NCBI GenBank assembly: GCA_002440625.1
Contig: DJUV01000189.1
Coordinates: forward strand, 1 to 13,291
DNA from: Rhodobacteraceae bacterium UBA6273
GTDB taxonomy: Bacteria; Pseudomonadota; Alphaproteobacteria; Rhodobacterales; Rhodobacteraceae
DNA: 13,291 nucleotides
Direction of reading: 5' to 3'
Of the stretch, positions 6,346 to 13,291 are shown piece after piece (within the stretch, counting starts at the first letter, position 1; the number at the start of each line of letters is the position of its first letter). A model generated the notes under the pieces. It saw only the letters and a program-made list of their open reading frames with translations. It made no database searches and was not told the origin of the DNA. A program made the position numbers and the translations under genes.

Positions 6346-7031
6346 CCGCCTCCATGAACATCGAAGCTCCGGAGACTGCGCCCCGCGCCCGCGACCGCTT
6401 CGAACGGATGCATGCCGCGATCCGCAACCGCATCTGTCTTCTCGACTATGCCCCCGGCACCCGCCTGTCGGAAGAGGCGTTGGCGGCGGAGTACGGGGTC
6501 AGCCGCACGCCGCTGCGCCGTGTGCTGGGGCGGCTTGAAGGCGAGGGCCTCTTGCAATCGGTCCACGGCGTCGGCACCTTTGTCACCGATGTCGAGATCG
6601 GCGAGCTGATCCAGACCTATCAGCTTCGGCTGGAACTGGCGGAATTGACCGGCAAGCTCAGCGCGGTGGCGCCGGATGAGGCGCTCTGGCAGGATTTCCG
6701 CGCGCTGTCGGCCCGGTCGAAGGCCATGATCGACGCCCCCGACCCGCGCCGGTTTGCCCAACTCAACATGGATTTCTTCCTCGCGCTCCTCAGGCTTACC
6801 GCCAATGAGCCTCTGAAGGATATCTGCGAAAGGCTCTACTTCCAGACCACCCGCATCTGGCTGAAGTCGGTCTTTGCCTCGCGGATCGACCTTGCCGACG
6901 AGGTCGACATCTTTGACCGCGAGGTGCATGACATCCTTCGCGCGCTCGAGATCGGCGATCTGCACGCCGCAGCCCTGATCCAGCGCGCCCATATCTCGAT
7001 GAGCTTCGAGCGGATGCGCCGGAACGCCTGA
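6342..7031 (+). CDS. GntR/FadR-family (FCD) transcriptional regulator
   Basis: Predicted 229-aa DNA-binding regulator. The winged helix spans about 17-82, with LSEEALAAEYGVSRTPLRRV (42-61), LEGEGLL and the wing VHGVGTFV. The all-helical FCD ligand domain covers about 90-222. Many FCD domains bind a metal through one Asp and three His. Here the first pair is replaced by N142 and F146 (LNMDFF), while H196 (EVHDIL) and H217 (RAHISM) remain, so the metal site is incomplete. The ATG overlaps the EamA stop as ATGA; an ATG at 6354 is an alternative start. It is the natural candidate to bind O1 and O2 and to respond to a pathway intermediate. It differs from EnuR, the MocR-type regulator of known ectoine loci. 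Confidence 0.85.
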   Translation: MTASMNIEAPETAPRARDRFERMHAAIRNRICLLDYAPGTRLSEEALAAEYGVSRTPLRRVLGRLEGEGLLQSVHGVGTFVTDVEIGELIQTYQLRLELAELTGKLSAVAPDEALWQDFRALSARSKAMIDAPDPRRFAQLNMDFFLALLRLTANEPLKDICERLYFQTTRIWLKSVFASRIDLADEVDIFDREVHDILRALEIGDLHAAALIQRAHISMSFERMRRNA

Positions 7032-7040
7032 GCCGGACGG

Positions 7041-7049
<9 letters not shown>
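7023..7049. terminator. Shared hairpin between convergent operons
   Basis: AACGCCTGA (7023-7031) and TCAGGCGTT (7041-7049) form a perfect 9-bp inverted repeat with a 9-base spacer. Each arm is the last two codons plus stop of one of the converging genes (Asn-Ala-stop in both). Neither side has a strong T-run, so it is a modest bidirectional terminator at best. It is the only candidate terminator between the two operons. Confidence 0.5.
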
Positions 7050-8074
<1,025 letters not shown>

Positions 8075-8075
<1 letters not shown>

Positions 8076-8860
8076 CAGCGATCCCCTCCGAATTTCGTGA
8101 ACCGCGCGGCCAGAAGCATGAGGCCCATCGACACGGCGATGATGATGGTCGAGATCGCGTTGATCTCGGGCGTGAAACCCTTGCGGATCGAGGTGTAGAT
8201 CAGGACCGGCAAGGTGGTGTCGCCCGGCTCCGACAGGAAGTAGGAGACGACGAACTGATCGAAGCTGACGGCAAAGGCGAAGAGCCCGCCGGCGATGATG
8301 CCGGGCAGGATCCAGGGCACCGTCACCGCCCGCGTCACCTGCCAGGCCGACGCGCCGAGCGAGCGCGCCGCTTCTTCCAGCACGCGGTCGAAACTCGCCA
8401 GCCGGGCTGAGACGACGACAATGACGTAGGGCAGCGCAAGTGCCACATGGCCGATGATGACGGCGGGCGTGCCGCGACCGATGCCGATGCCGAAGAAGAA
8501 GATCAGCATCGCCGTGCCGGTGATGAGCCACGGGATGGCGATCGGCGGGAAGAGCAGCGCTTGCAGGATGCGCTTGCCGGGGAAATCATGCCGGAAGAGC
8601 GCGATGGAGGCGGCGGTGCCGAGCGTGGTGGCGATCACCGTCACCACGACGGCGATCCAGATCGAGCGCCCGGCAGCGGCAAGGATTTCGCGGTTGTTCC
8701 AGAGCCGGTCATACCATTCGCCGGAAAACTTGAACGGCAGCTGGTAGAACTCGGACGCGTTCAGCGACATCGCCGCCATGACGAGAATCGGCGCATAGAG
8801 GAAGAAGAGGATCAGCCCGAGATAGGCGCGGCCAAGATGGGCGAGGAAACGGTTGCTCAT
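8075..8860 (-). CDS. PotC-like ABC permease
   Basis: Predicted inner-membrane permease, 261 aa, BPD_transp_1 fold with about six membrane segments. The EAA loop that contacts the ATPase reads LEEAARSLGASAWQVTRAV followed by TVPWILPGI. FFLYAPILVMAAMSLNAS at the start and the ending with FTPEINAISTIIIAVSMGLM are typical of PotC/PotI proteins. The ATG overlaps the upstream permease stop by four bases, so the two permeases are translationally coupled and form the expected heterodimer. Confidence 0.9.
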
Positions 8861-9720
8861 GTCGCGGCTCTTTTCAGCATCGGGCTGGCGGCGGCGAGAA
8901 TCGCCAGCACCACGGCGAGGAGGATGAAGGAGAGTGCAGCACCGAGCGGCCAGTTGAAGACGGCGACGAACTGATCCTCGATCACGGTGCCGTAGTAGGT
9001 GCCAAGCCGCCCGCCGAGGAGCCGCGGCTCCATGAACGATCCGACGACAGGCACGAAGATGAGGACCGCGCCGGCGATGATGCCGGGGGCCGCCAGGGGC
9101 AGGATCAGCCGCCAGAGGATCGTGCGCCGCTTGGCGCCAAGGGACCGCGCCGCCTCGATCAGGCTGTCGTCGATAGCCTGAAGTGCCAGGTAGGAGGTCA
9201 GGATGACGTAAGGCAGGTAGGAATGCACCAGCCCGATGACGATGGCCGTCGGGCTGAACATGAGGTTCAGCTTCACGTCCCAGGGCAGGACGGCATTCAC
9301 CGCCCGGTCAAGGACGCCGTTGCCGCGAAGCACGATGGCCCAGGAAAAAATCCGCACGAGCGAGTTCGACCAGAACGGCAGGATGACCAGCAGGAAGAGC
9401 GCCTCGCGCGCCCTGCCCTTCACCACCTTGGCCAGCACATAGGCGCAAGGAAAGCCGACGACGACCGACACCGCCGTGACGATCAGGCCGAGCTTCAGCG
9501 ACTTCCACATCAGCGTGGCATAGGTGCCCGTTTCAAAGAAGGCGCGGTAATTGGCGATGGTGAAATGCCAGTCCTTCCCGCCGAAGGGCACATCCGACAG
9601 AAAGCTGAAATAGGCCATGGCCGACAGCGGCAGAAAGACCGCCACCGTCAGCCAGAGATAGGCGGGGGAGAGCAGCATGAATGCCTTGCGGCGATCCTGT
9701 CCTGCGATGGTTCCTGCCAT
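8857..9720 (-). CDS. PotB-like ABC permease
   Basis: Predicted inner-membrane permease, 287 aa, about six membrane segments, partner of the PotC-like subunit. FMLLSPAYLWLTVAVFLPL forms the first segment; PFWSNSLVRIFSWAIVLRGNG is a PotB/PotH hallmark, and the EAA loop is LIEAARSLGAKRRTILWRL. The ATG at 9720 is chosen because a strong purine-rich ribosome binding site (AAGGGGGGAGGGACAG) precedes it. The frame stays open further upstream only as antisense-free coincidence inside the binding-protein gene, with no hydrophobic or family sequence. It begins 32 bases after the binding-protein stop. Confidence 0.9.
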   Translation of the reverse strand: MAGTIAGQDRRKAFMLLSPAYLWLTVAVFLPLSAMAYFSFLSDVPFGGKDWHFTIANYRAFFETGTYATLMWKSLKLGLIVTAVSVVVGFPCAYVLAKVVKGRAREALFLLVILPFWSNSLVRIFSWAIVLRGNGVLDRAVNAVLPWDVKLNLMFSPTAIVIGLVHSYLPYVILTSYLALQAIDDSLIEAARSLGAKRRTILWRLILPLAAPGIIAGAVLIFVPVVGSFMEPRLLGGRLGTYYGTVIEDQFVAVFNWPLGAALSFILLAVVLAILAAASPMLKRAAT

Positions 9721-9752
9721 CTGTCCCTCCCCCCTTTTCCTCGGTCGTGCGG

Positions 9753-10784
9753 TTACTGGGCCGCCTTCAGGTCCTGCCAGAGCTTGAGGTAGGTTTCCCG
9801 GTCGGCATCCGACACTGGCCGCATGAACTGCACCCGCGCCACGGTGGCCGGGTCCGCGACCAACTGGCGGTTGAAGCTCGTCTCCGGTAGCGCGGCGAGG
9901 GCCTTGGTGTTCGACGAGACCGGCGCGCCCTCGGCGTCCCATTTCACGTAGAACTCCGGGTCGACCATCCAGTTGATGAAGGCCGCCGCCGCGTCCTTGT
10001 GGGTGGAGCTTGTCGGGATCGACAGGCCGTCGAGCCAGCCGATGGCCCCTTCTTCCGGCACCACGAAGGCGATGGGCAGGCCCTTGGAGAGCGATCGCGC
10101 CGCCGAGCCCGACCAATAGGTCGCCACGGCGAAATCGCCCGCCGACATGAACTGGTTCCAGTCGTTTTCCGAGCTCCAGAAGGTGGTGATCTGCGGCAGA
10201 AGCTCTTTCAGCTTGGCCTCGACCGCCGCCATGTCGGTGATCTTGTTGATGTTCTGGCCGGTTGCCATTGCGGCGAACTGCACCGCCTCAAGCCCGTCGT
10301 CGCGGATCGAGACGCGGCCTTTCCATGCCGGATCCCAAAGCACCGAAAGTGAGGTCGGCATTTCGGCGAAGTCGGCGGTATTGACCGCGATCGACGTCAG
10401 GCCCCAGGTCCACGGCACGCCGGAAAGCTGGCCGCCGGGGTTCAGGTCCTCATTGCCGGTCAGTGCCGGGTCGAGGTCGGCGAAATTGGTGATTTTCGAG
10501 GTGTCGATGGCGTCGATCAGGCCTTCGTCCTTGGCCTGCGCGGTATAGGCAGAGTTGATGAGGACCACGTCATAGGCGCCCGGATTGGTGCGCAGCTTGG
10601 TCAGCATCTCTTGTTCAGAGGTGAAGTATTCGTGGACGACGGTGTTGCCGGTCTTTTCGGTAAAGGCGGCGACGGCCCAGTCAAGGTCGGTGCCATAGCC
10701 CTGCCAGTTCAGGACGCGGATTTCTTCCGCAAAGGCGCCGCCGGCGGTCAGGGCCAGTGCGGTCGTGAGAAGCAGTCTTTTCAT
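9753..10784 (-). CDS. PotD/PotF-like periplasmic binding protein
   Basis: Predicted periplasmic binding protein, 343 aa, with a Sec signal peptide cut after AFA19. The mature chain opens with IRVLNWQGYG, a PotD/PotF signature. Compared from memory with E. coli PotD, residues that hold the polyamine are kept: D163 and E166 in RDDGLEAV (PotD D168 and E171), W224 in YWSGSA (W229), and W250 and D252 in IGWLDGL (W255 and D257). The ligand should therefore carry at least one positive amine. The start follows GAGGAGG eight bases upstream and lies 25 bases after the kinase stop. A simple polyamine is possible, but the operon also encodes a glycosidase-type hydrolase and a sugar kinase, so a glycosylated amine is the more interesting option. 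Confidence 0.88.
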   Translation of the reverse strand: MKRLLLTTALALTAGGAFAEEIRVLNWQGYGTDLDWAVAAFTEKTGNTVVHEYFTSEQEMLTKLRTNPGAYDVVLINSAYTAQAKDEGLIDAIDTSKITNFADLDPALTGNEDLNPGGQLSGVPWTWGLTSIAVNTADFAEMPTSLSVLWDPAWKGRVSIRDDGLEAVQFAAMATGQNINKITDMAAVEAKLKELLPQITTFWSSENDWNQFMSAGDFAVATYWSGSAARSLSKGLPIAFVVPEEGAIGWLDGLSIPTSSTHKDAAAAFINWMVDPEFYVKWDAEGAPVSSNTKALAALPETSFNRQLVADPATVARVQFMRPVSDADRETYLKLWQDLKAAQ

Positions 10785-10809
10785 GGGGTCCTCCTCGGTG
10801 TCGGATGTG

Positions 10810-11751
10810 TCATGCGGCCCCTGCCACGCCGGGCGCTGGCCCGAGGATGGCAAGGACTTCGGTGAGATGCGGGGCCGTGGACGGCCCTTCTCTGGTTGTG
10901 GAAAGCGCGGCAGCGATATTGGCGAAGCGGGCGGCGCGGAGGGGCGTCTCGCCCTTCGCGAGGGCCGCGATGAAGGCGCCGATATGGGCGTCGCCGGCGC
11001 CGTTGGTGTCCTTCACGGCGACGGCATGGCCGGGGATATGAGTGGCTGCGCCGCCCGTCAGGGCGAGGTAGCAGCCATTGGCACCGTCGCGCACAACGGC
11101 ACCGCCGGGGCGGCCTTTGGCCAGCGCTTCGGCGGCCTTTGCCGGGTCTTTGGCACCGGTCAGGAAAGCGGCCTCGGCGCGGTTGGCGCTGACCCAGTTG
11201 GCGGCATGAAGGGCGGCGGCGCGGGTTTCTTCGGGGATTTCGGCGACCAGCGGCGAGGGGTCGAAGACGAGACGCAGGCCGTCAGGGGCCGCCTGAAGCC
11301 AGCGGGTCAGCGCCTCGCGGCTTTGCCGGTAGCCGAGAGCGTAGCCGGAGAGGAGGAACCAGTCGTCTGCCGAGGGCTTGATGGCGGCAAGGTCCTGATC
11401 CGTCACCACGCCGTCGGCCCCGGAAGAGGCGATGAAGGTGCGTTCTCCAGCGCGGTCGATGAGGCAGGTGCAGCAGCCCTGATCTGTGCCGGCAAGGCGC
11501 GGGCGGAGCACGTCTATGCCTTCGGCGGCCAGCGCCTCGGCGGCGATCCCGGCGAAGGGGCCGGTGCCAAGGGTGCCGGCATAGGCGACGGCCAGCCCAG
11601 ACCGCCGCGCCGCGACCATGGCGTTGAAACCGCCGCCCGCGCAAAGGGCGACACGGCTGACGATGGCCTCGGCACCGGGGGCGGGAACATCCTCGACCCA
11701 GTAGATGTGATCGACGATGACGCCGGAAAGCTGGACAAGGCGGGCGGTCAT
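10810..11751 (-). CDS. PfkB/ribokinase-family sugar or nucleoside kinase (YegV-like)
   Basis: Predicted cytoplasmic kinase, 313 aa, normal for the family. The N-terminal substrate region contains SGVIVDHIYWVEDVPAPGAE with D14 and the glycine motif GGGFNAMVAARRSG (39-52). The phosphate/magnesium motif NRAE is at 190-193. The anion hole and catalytic base are in DTNGAGD (248-254), with D254 as base. ATG 11751 overlaps the hydrolase stop by four bases; the open frame above it is hydrolase sequence in another frame. E. coli pairs yegV, a PfkB kinase, with yegU, a hydrolase of the same family as the upstream gene. I infer that this enzyme phosphorylates the sugar or nucleoside freed by that hydrolase. 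The substrate cannot be read from the sequence. Confidence 0.88.
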   Translation of the reverse strand: MTARLVQLSGVIVDHIYWVEDVPAPGAEAIVSRVALCAGGGFNAMVAARRSGLAVAYAGTLGTGPFAGIAAEALAAEGIDVLRPRLAGTDQGCCTCLIDRAGERTFIASSGADGVVTDQDLAAIKPSADDWFLLSGYALGYRQSREALTRWLQAAPDGLRLVFDPSPLVAEIPEETRAAALHAANWVSANRAEAAFLTGAKDPAKAAEALAKGRPGGAVVRDGANGCYLALTGGAATHIPGHAVAVKDTNGAGDAHIGAFIAALAKGETPLRAARFANIAAALSTTREGPSTAPHLTEVLAILGPAPGVAGAA

Positions 11752-12761
11752 GGCGCTGCCCCGCGCGCCGCACGCAGCGCCAGAAGGCCCTCGGCCAGAG
11801 GCCTGAGCGACAGATGGTTGAGTGTAACAACCCGTTCGACCTTGTCGGCAGGGAAGGCCGAAAGCCCGCTGCAGGCCCCGGCCATGGCGCAGGCGATGGC
11901 ACCGATCGTATCGGTATCGTCGCCGATATTCGCGGCGATCAGCCCTGCCTGCCACGGATCGCCCTTGGCCAGAAGCACGACGCCAAAGGCCGCAGGCACC
12001 GACTCGCGGCTGGCAACGGAGGTGCCGATGCGGGCGGCGAGGTCTTCGGCGGAGCCGCCTTCCGCGATACGGAGCGCCGCCATGATGCGCCCGGCCATGT
12101 CAGCCTCGCCCACAGGGGCGCCAAGGGCTGCACCGAGCTTTGCAGCATCGAGCGCGCCGGCGATGGCTGCGTCAAAGCTTGCCCCCGACACGCCAAGGCT
12201 GACCACCATCGCCACCGCGGCGGCGGAAGATATCGCCTCGCGCGTGCTATGGGTCACGCGGCAGGCTTCGGCGACGCGGGCGACCAGTGCGGCCGGGTCG
12301 TCGGGCGGCGTGGCGATACCGACCGGGGCGATCCGCATCGCGGCGCCATTGGTGGTCCCGGCGCGGCCGGTTTCGGACGCGGGCACTCCGGCGAGAAGCG
12401 CGTCAAGCGCCCGCTTTGAGGATGGCCCGAGAAGGTCGCGCAGCCCCCGCGCCCGCACATCACGTTCCCACTTGAGCAACGCATCGGCCCAGGCGCGGTC
12501 ATCGAAGGCGCCGGGCGAGCGCAGTAGAAGGTCGGCGAGGATCAGGGTCTGTTCGGTATCATCCGTCACCATGCCGGCCTTCAGCCCGTGCGAAACCGGA
12601 TGATCCGCCACGGGATCGACGAAGTCGGCGATCCTTCCATAGGCCGCGATAATCGCTTCGCGCGGCAGGGTCTGGGACGGCATCCCGAGCGCATCGCCAA
12701 GGGCGACCCCGGTCAAAGCGCCGAGCGCGCGGTCGAACTCTCTGGTGACTGCCACTGCCAT
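11748..12761 (-). CDS. ADP-ribosylglycohydrolase-family hydrolase (YegU-like)
   Basis: Predicted cytoplasmic hydrolase, 337 aa, close to the size of E. coli YegU. The family's metal-site motifs are all present: GDALGMP at 22-28, TDDTEQT at 66-72, TNGAAMR at 137-143, TH at 170-171, and IGDDTDTIGAI starting at 279. These place the two divalent metal ions that cleave the glycosidic bond in DraG/ARH enzymes. The ATG shares one base with the stop of the upstream GntR gene (TGATG), and its own stop overlaps the kinase start. DraG-type protein de-ADP-ribosylation is unlikely because no partner transferase or nitrogenase gene is nearby. Placement among a GntR regulator, a sugar kinase and an importer points to catabolism of a small N- or O-glycoside. 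Confidence 0.88.
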   Translation of the reverse strand: MAVAVTREFDRALGALTGVALGDALGMPSQTLPREAIIAAYGRIADFVDPVADHPVSHGLKAGMVTDDTEQTLILADLLLRSPGAFDDRAWADALLKWERDVRARGLRDLLGPSSKRALDALLAGVPASETGRAGTTNGAAMRIAPVGIATPPDDPAALVARVAEACRVTHSTREAISSAAAVAMVVSLGVSGASFDAAIAGALDAAKLGAALGAPVGEADMAGRIMAALRIAEGGSAEDLAARIGTSVASRESVPAAFGVVLLAKGDPWQAGLIAANIGDDTDTIGAIACAMAGACSGLSAFPADKVERVVTLNHLSLRPLAEGLLALRAARGAAP

Positions 12762-13291
12762 CAGAATTCAATCCTCAGGCCGAAGCGCGACGGGTCGAGA
12801 ATGCTGTCGACATGCTCCAGCACCGAACCATCGGCGATGCGGTTGATCCGTTCCAGACGCAGCATCGGCGCACCGGCGGGGCGGCTCATGATGGCGGCGT
12901 CTGCTTCCGATAGGGCCGCAAGGACGCTCGCGGTTTCCTGCCCCTTTGCCGTCGCAAGGCCGAGCGCGGCGAGGCTGCGGCTGAGCGATCCGCCGGTAAG
13001 GCCGTTCTGGATGAGGTCTGCGAACCCGTCGCGCCAGGGCAGGCGGCTCCGCTCAAGCGAGATGCCCTGCCCCGCCACCGTGCAGAAACGAAGGCGGTCG
13101 AGCCTGAGGTAGTCGCCCGCGCCGCCGAGCCGTTCATCGGCATGGGCAGAGGTGCCGCGATCGAGCGTCAGAAGCCGGGTCTCGACCGTGCCCGCGCCAT
13201 GCGACAGGGCCACGGTCCAGCCGAGGTTGCTGTCGATGGTGGTGCCGTCATAGGTGACGAAGGAACCGATGCCGGTCCGGGTGGCGATCAG
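12761..13291 (-). CDS. GntR/HutC-family regulator, UTRA domain (YegW-like), 5' end outside window
   Basis: The last 176 codons of a GntR regulator are visible. The frame is open to the right edge and begins with LIATRTGIGSFVTYDG, the end of the winged-helix wing. The UTRA effector domain follows and ends with SVLEHVDSILDPSRFGLRIEF, a HutC-type ending. Roughly 60-75 residues, the main DNA-binding helices, are missing; nothing suggests the gene is broken. A GTG at 13213 could be mistaken for its start but lies inside the domain. It is the first visible gene of the right-hand operon and probably controls it in response to the imported compound or a phosphorylated product. E. coli yegW is a GntR regulator next to yegTUV, which supports the analogy. 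Confidence 0.85.
   Translation of the reverse strand: MIATRTGIGSFVTYDGTTIDSNLGWTVALSHGAGTVETRLLTLDRGTSAHADERLGGAGDYLRLDRLRFCTVAGQGISLERSRLPWRDGFADLIQNGLTGGSLSRSLAALGLATAKGQETASVLAALSEADAAIMSRPAGAPMLRLERINRIADGSVLEHVDSILDPSRFGLRIEF

Noticed and set aside
8857..10116. Longer version of the PotB-like permease starting at 10116
   Set aside because: The added part lies within the binding-protein gene in another frame and has no family sequence. A strong ribosome binding site precedes the ATG at 9720.
10765..12603. 612-codon open frame on the plus strand opposite the kinase and hydrolase genes
   Set aside because: It is the complement of two well-recognised genes with all family motifs. GC-rich codon bias keeps the opposite frame open, and the translation is low-complexity Gly/Ala/Arg with no domain and no good ribosome binding site.
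11748..12761. Role as DraG controlling nitrogenase, or as a toxin-antitoxin de-ADP-ribosylase
   Set aside because: There is no DraT, nif, macro-domain or ART toxin gene nearby, and the gene is locked by overlaps into a transport and sugar-kinase operon.

Overview
The window looks like chromosomal DNA from a high-GC alphaproteobacterium, most likely of the Rhodobacterales (inferred from gene order, codon bias and protein style; no rRNA or other marker is present). It is gene-dense: 13 protein genes, no intergenic gap over about 195 bases, and no RNA gene, insertion sequence, phage gene or CRISPR array that I can see. It holds two separate uptake-and-breakdown systems that face each other tail to tail at about 7,035.

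Left system (1-7031), a divergent locus. On the minus strand are ehuB, ehuC, ehuD and ehuA, an ABC importer of the ectoine/hydroxyectoine (polar amino acid) class; ehuA runs off the left edge. On the plus strand are an M24-family ectoine hydrolase (doeA-like), an M20 (ArgE-type) deacylase, an EamA/DMT membrane transporter and a GntR/FCD regulator. The two arms share a 193-base promoter region with two copies of the palindrome TTGTGTACAA, the kind of site that FadR-type GntR proteins bind, so the last gene of the plus arm probably controls both arms. The likely flow is uptake by EhuABCD, ring opening by the M24 enzyme, and removal of the acyl group by the M20 enzyme. The usual DoeB-type deacetylase, the transaminase/dehydrogenase pair and EnuR/AsnC regulators are not in view. 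Two oddities stand out: EhuA appears to be a hybrid whose C-terminal part belongs to a different ABC ATPase class, and EhuB has changed residues in the expected ligand cage.

Right system (7041-13291), one minus-strand operon whose promoter lies beyond the right edge. In transcription order it reads: GntR/UTRA regulator (5' end missing), ADP-ribosylglycohydrolase-family hydrolase, PfkB/ribokinase-family kinase, PotD-like binding protein, two PotB/PotC-like permeases and a PotA-like ATPase. Most junctions overlap by 1 or 4 bases. The first three genes match in family and grouping the E. coli yegW-yegU-yegV set of unknown function, but the E. coli nucleoside-type transporter YegT is replaced here by a polyamine-type ABC importer. 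The binding protein keeps the acidic and tryptophan residues that hold polyamines in E. coli PotD. I infer that the operon imports and dismantles a positively charged glycoside or ribosyl-amine: import, cleavage of the glycosidic bond, then phosphorylation of the released sugar or nucleoside. This is the best candidate for an undescribed system in the window.

The two operons end in a shared perfect 9-bp inverted repeat that contains both stop codons.
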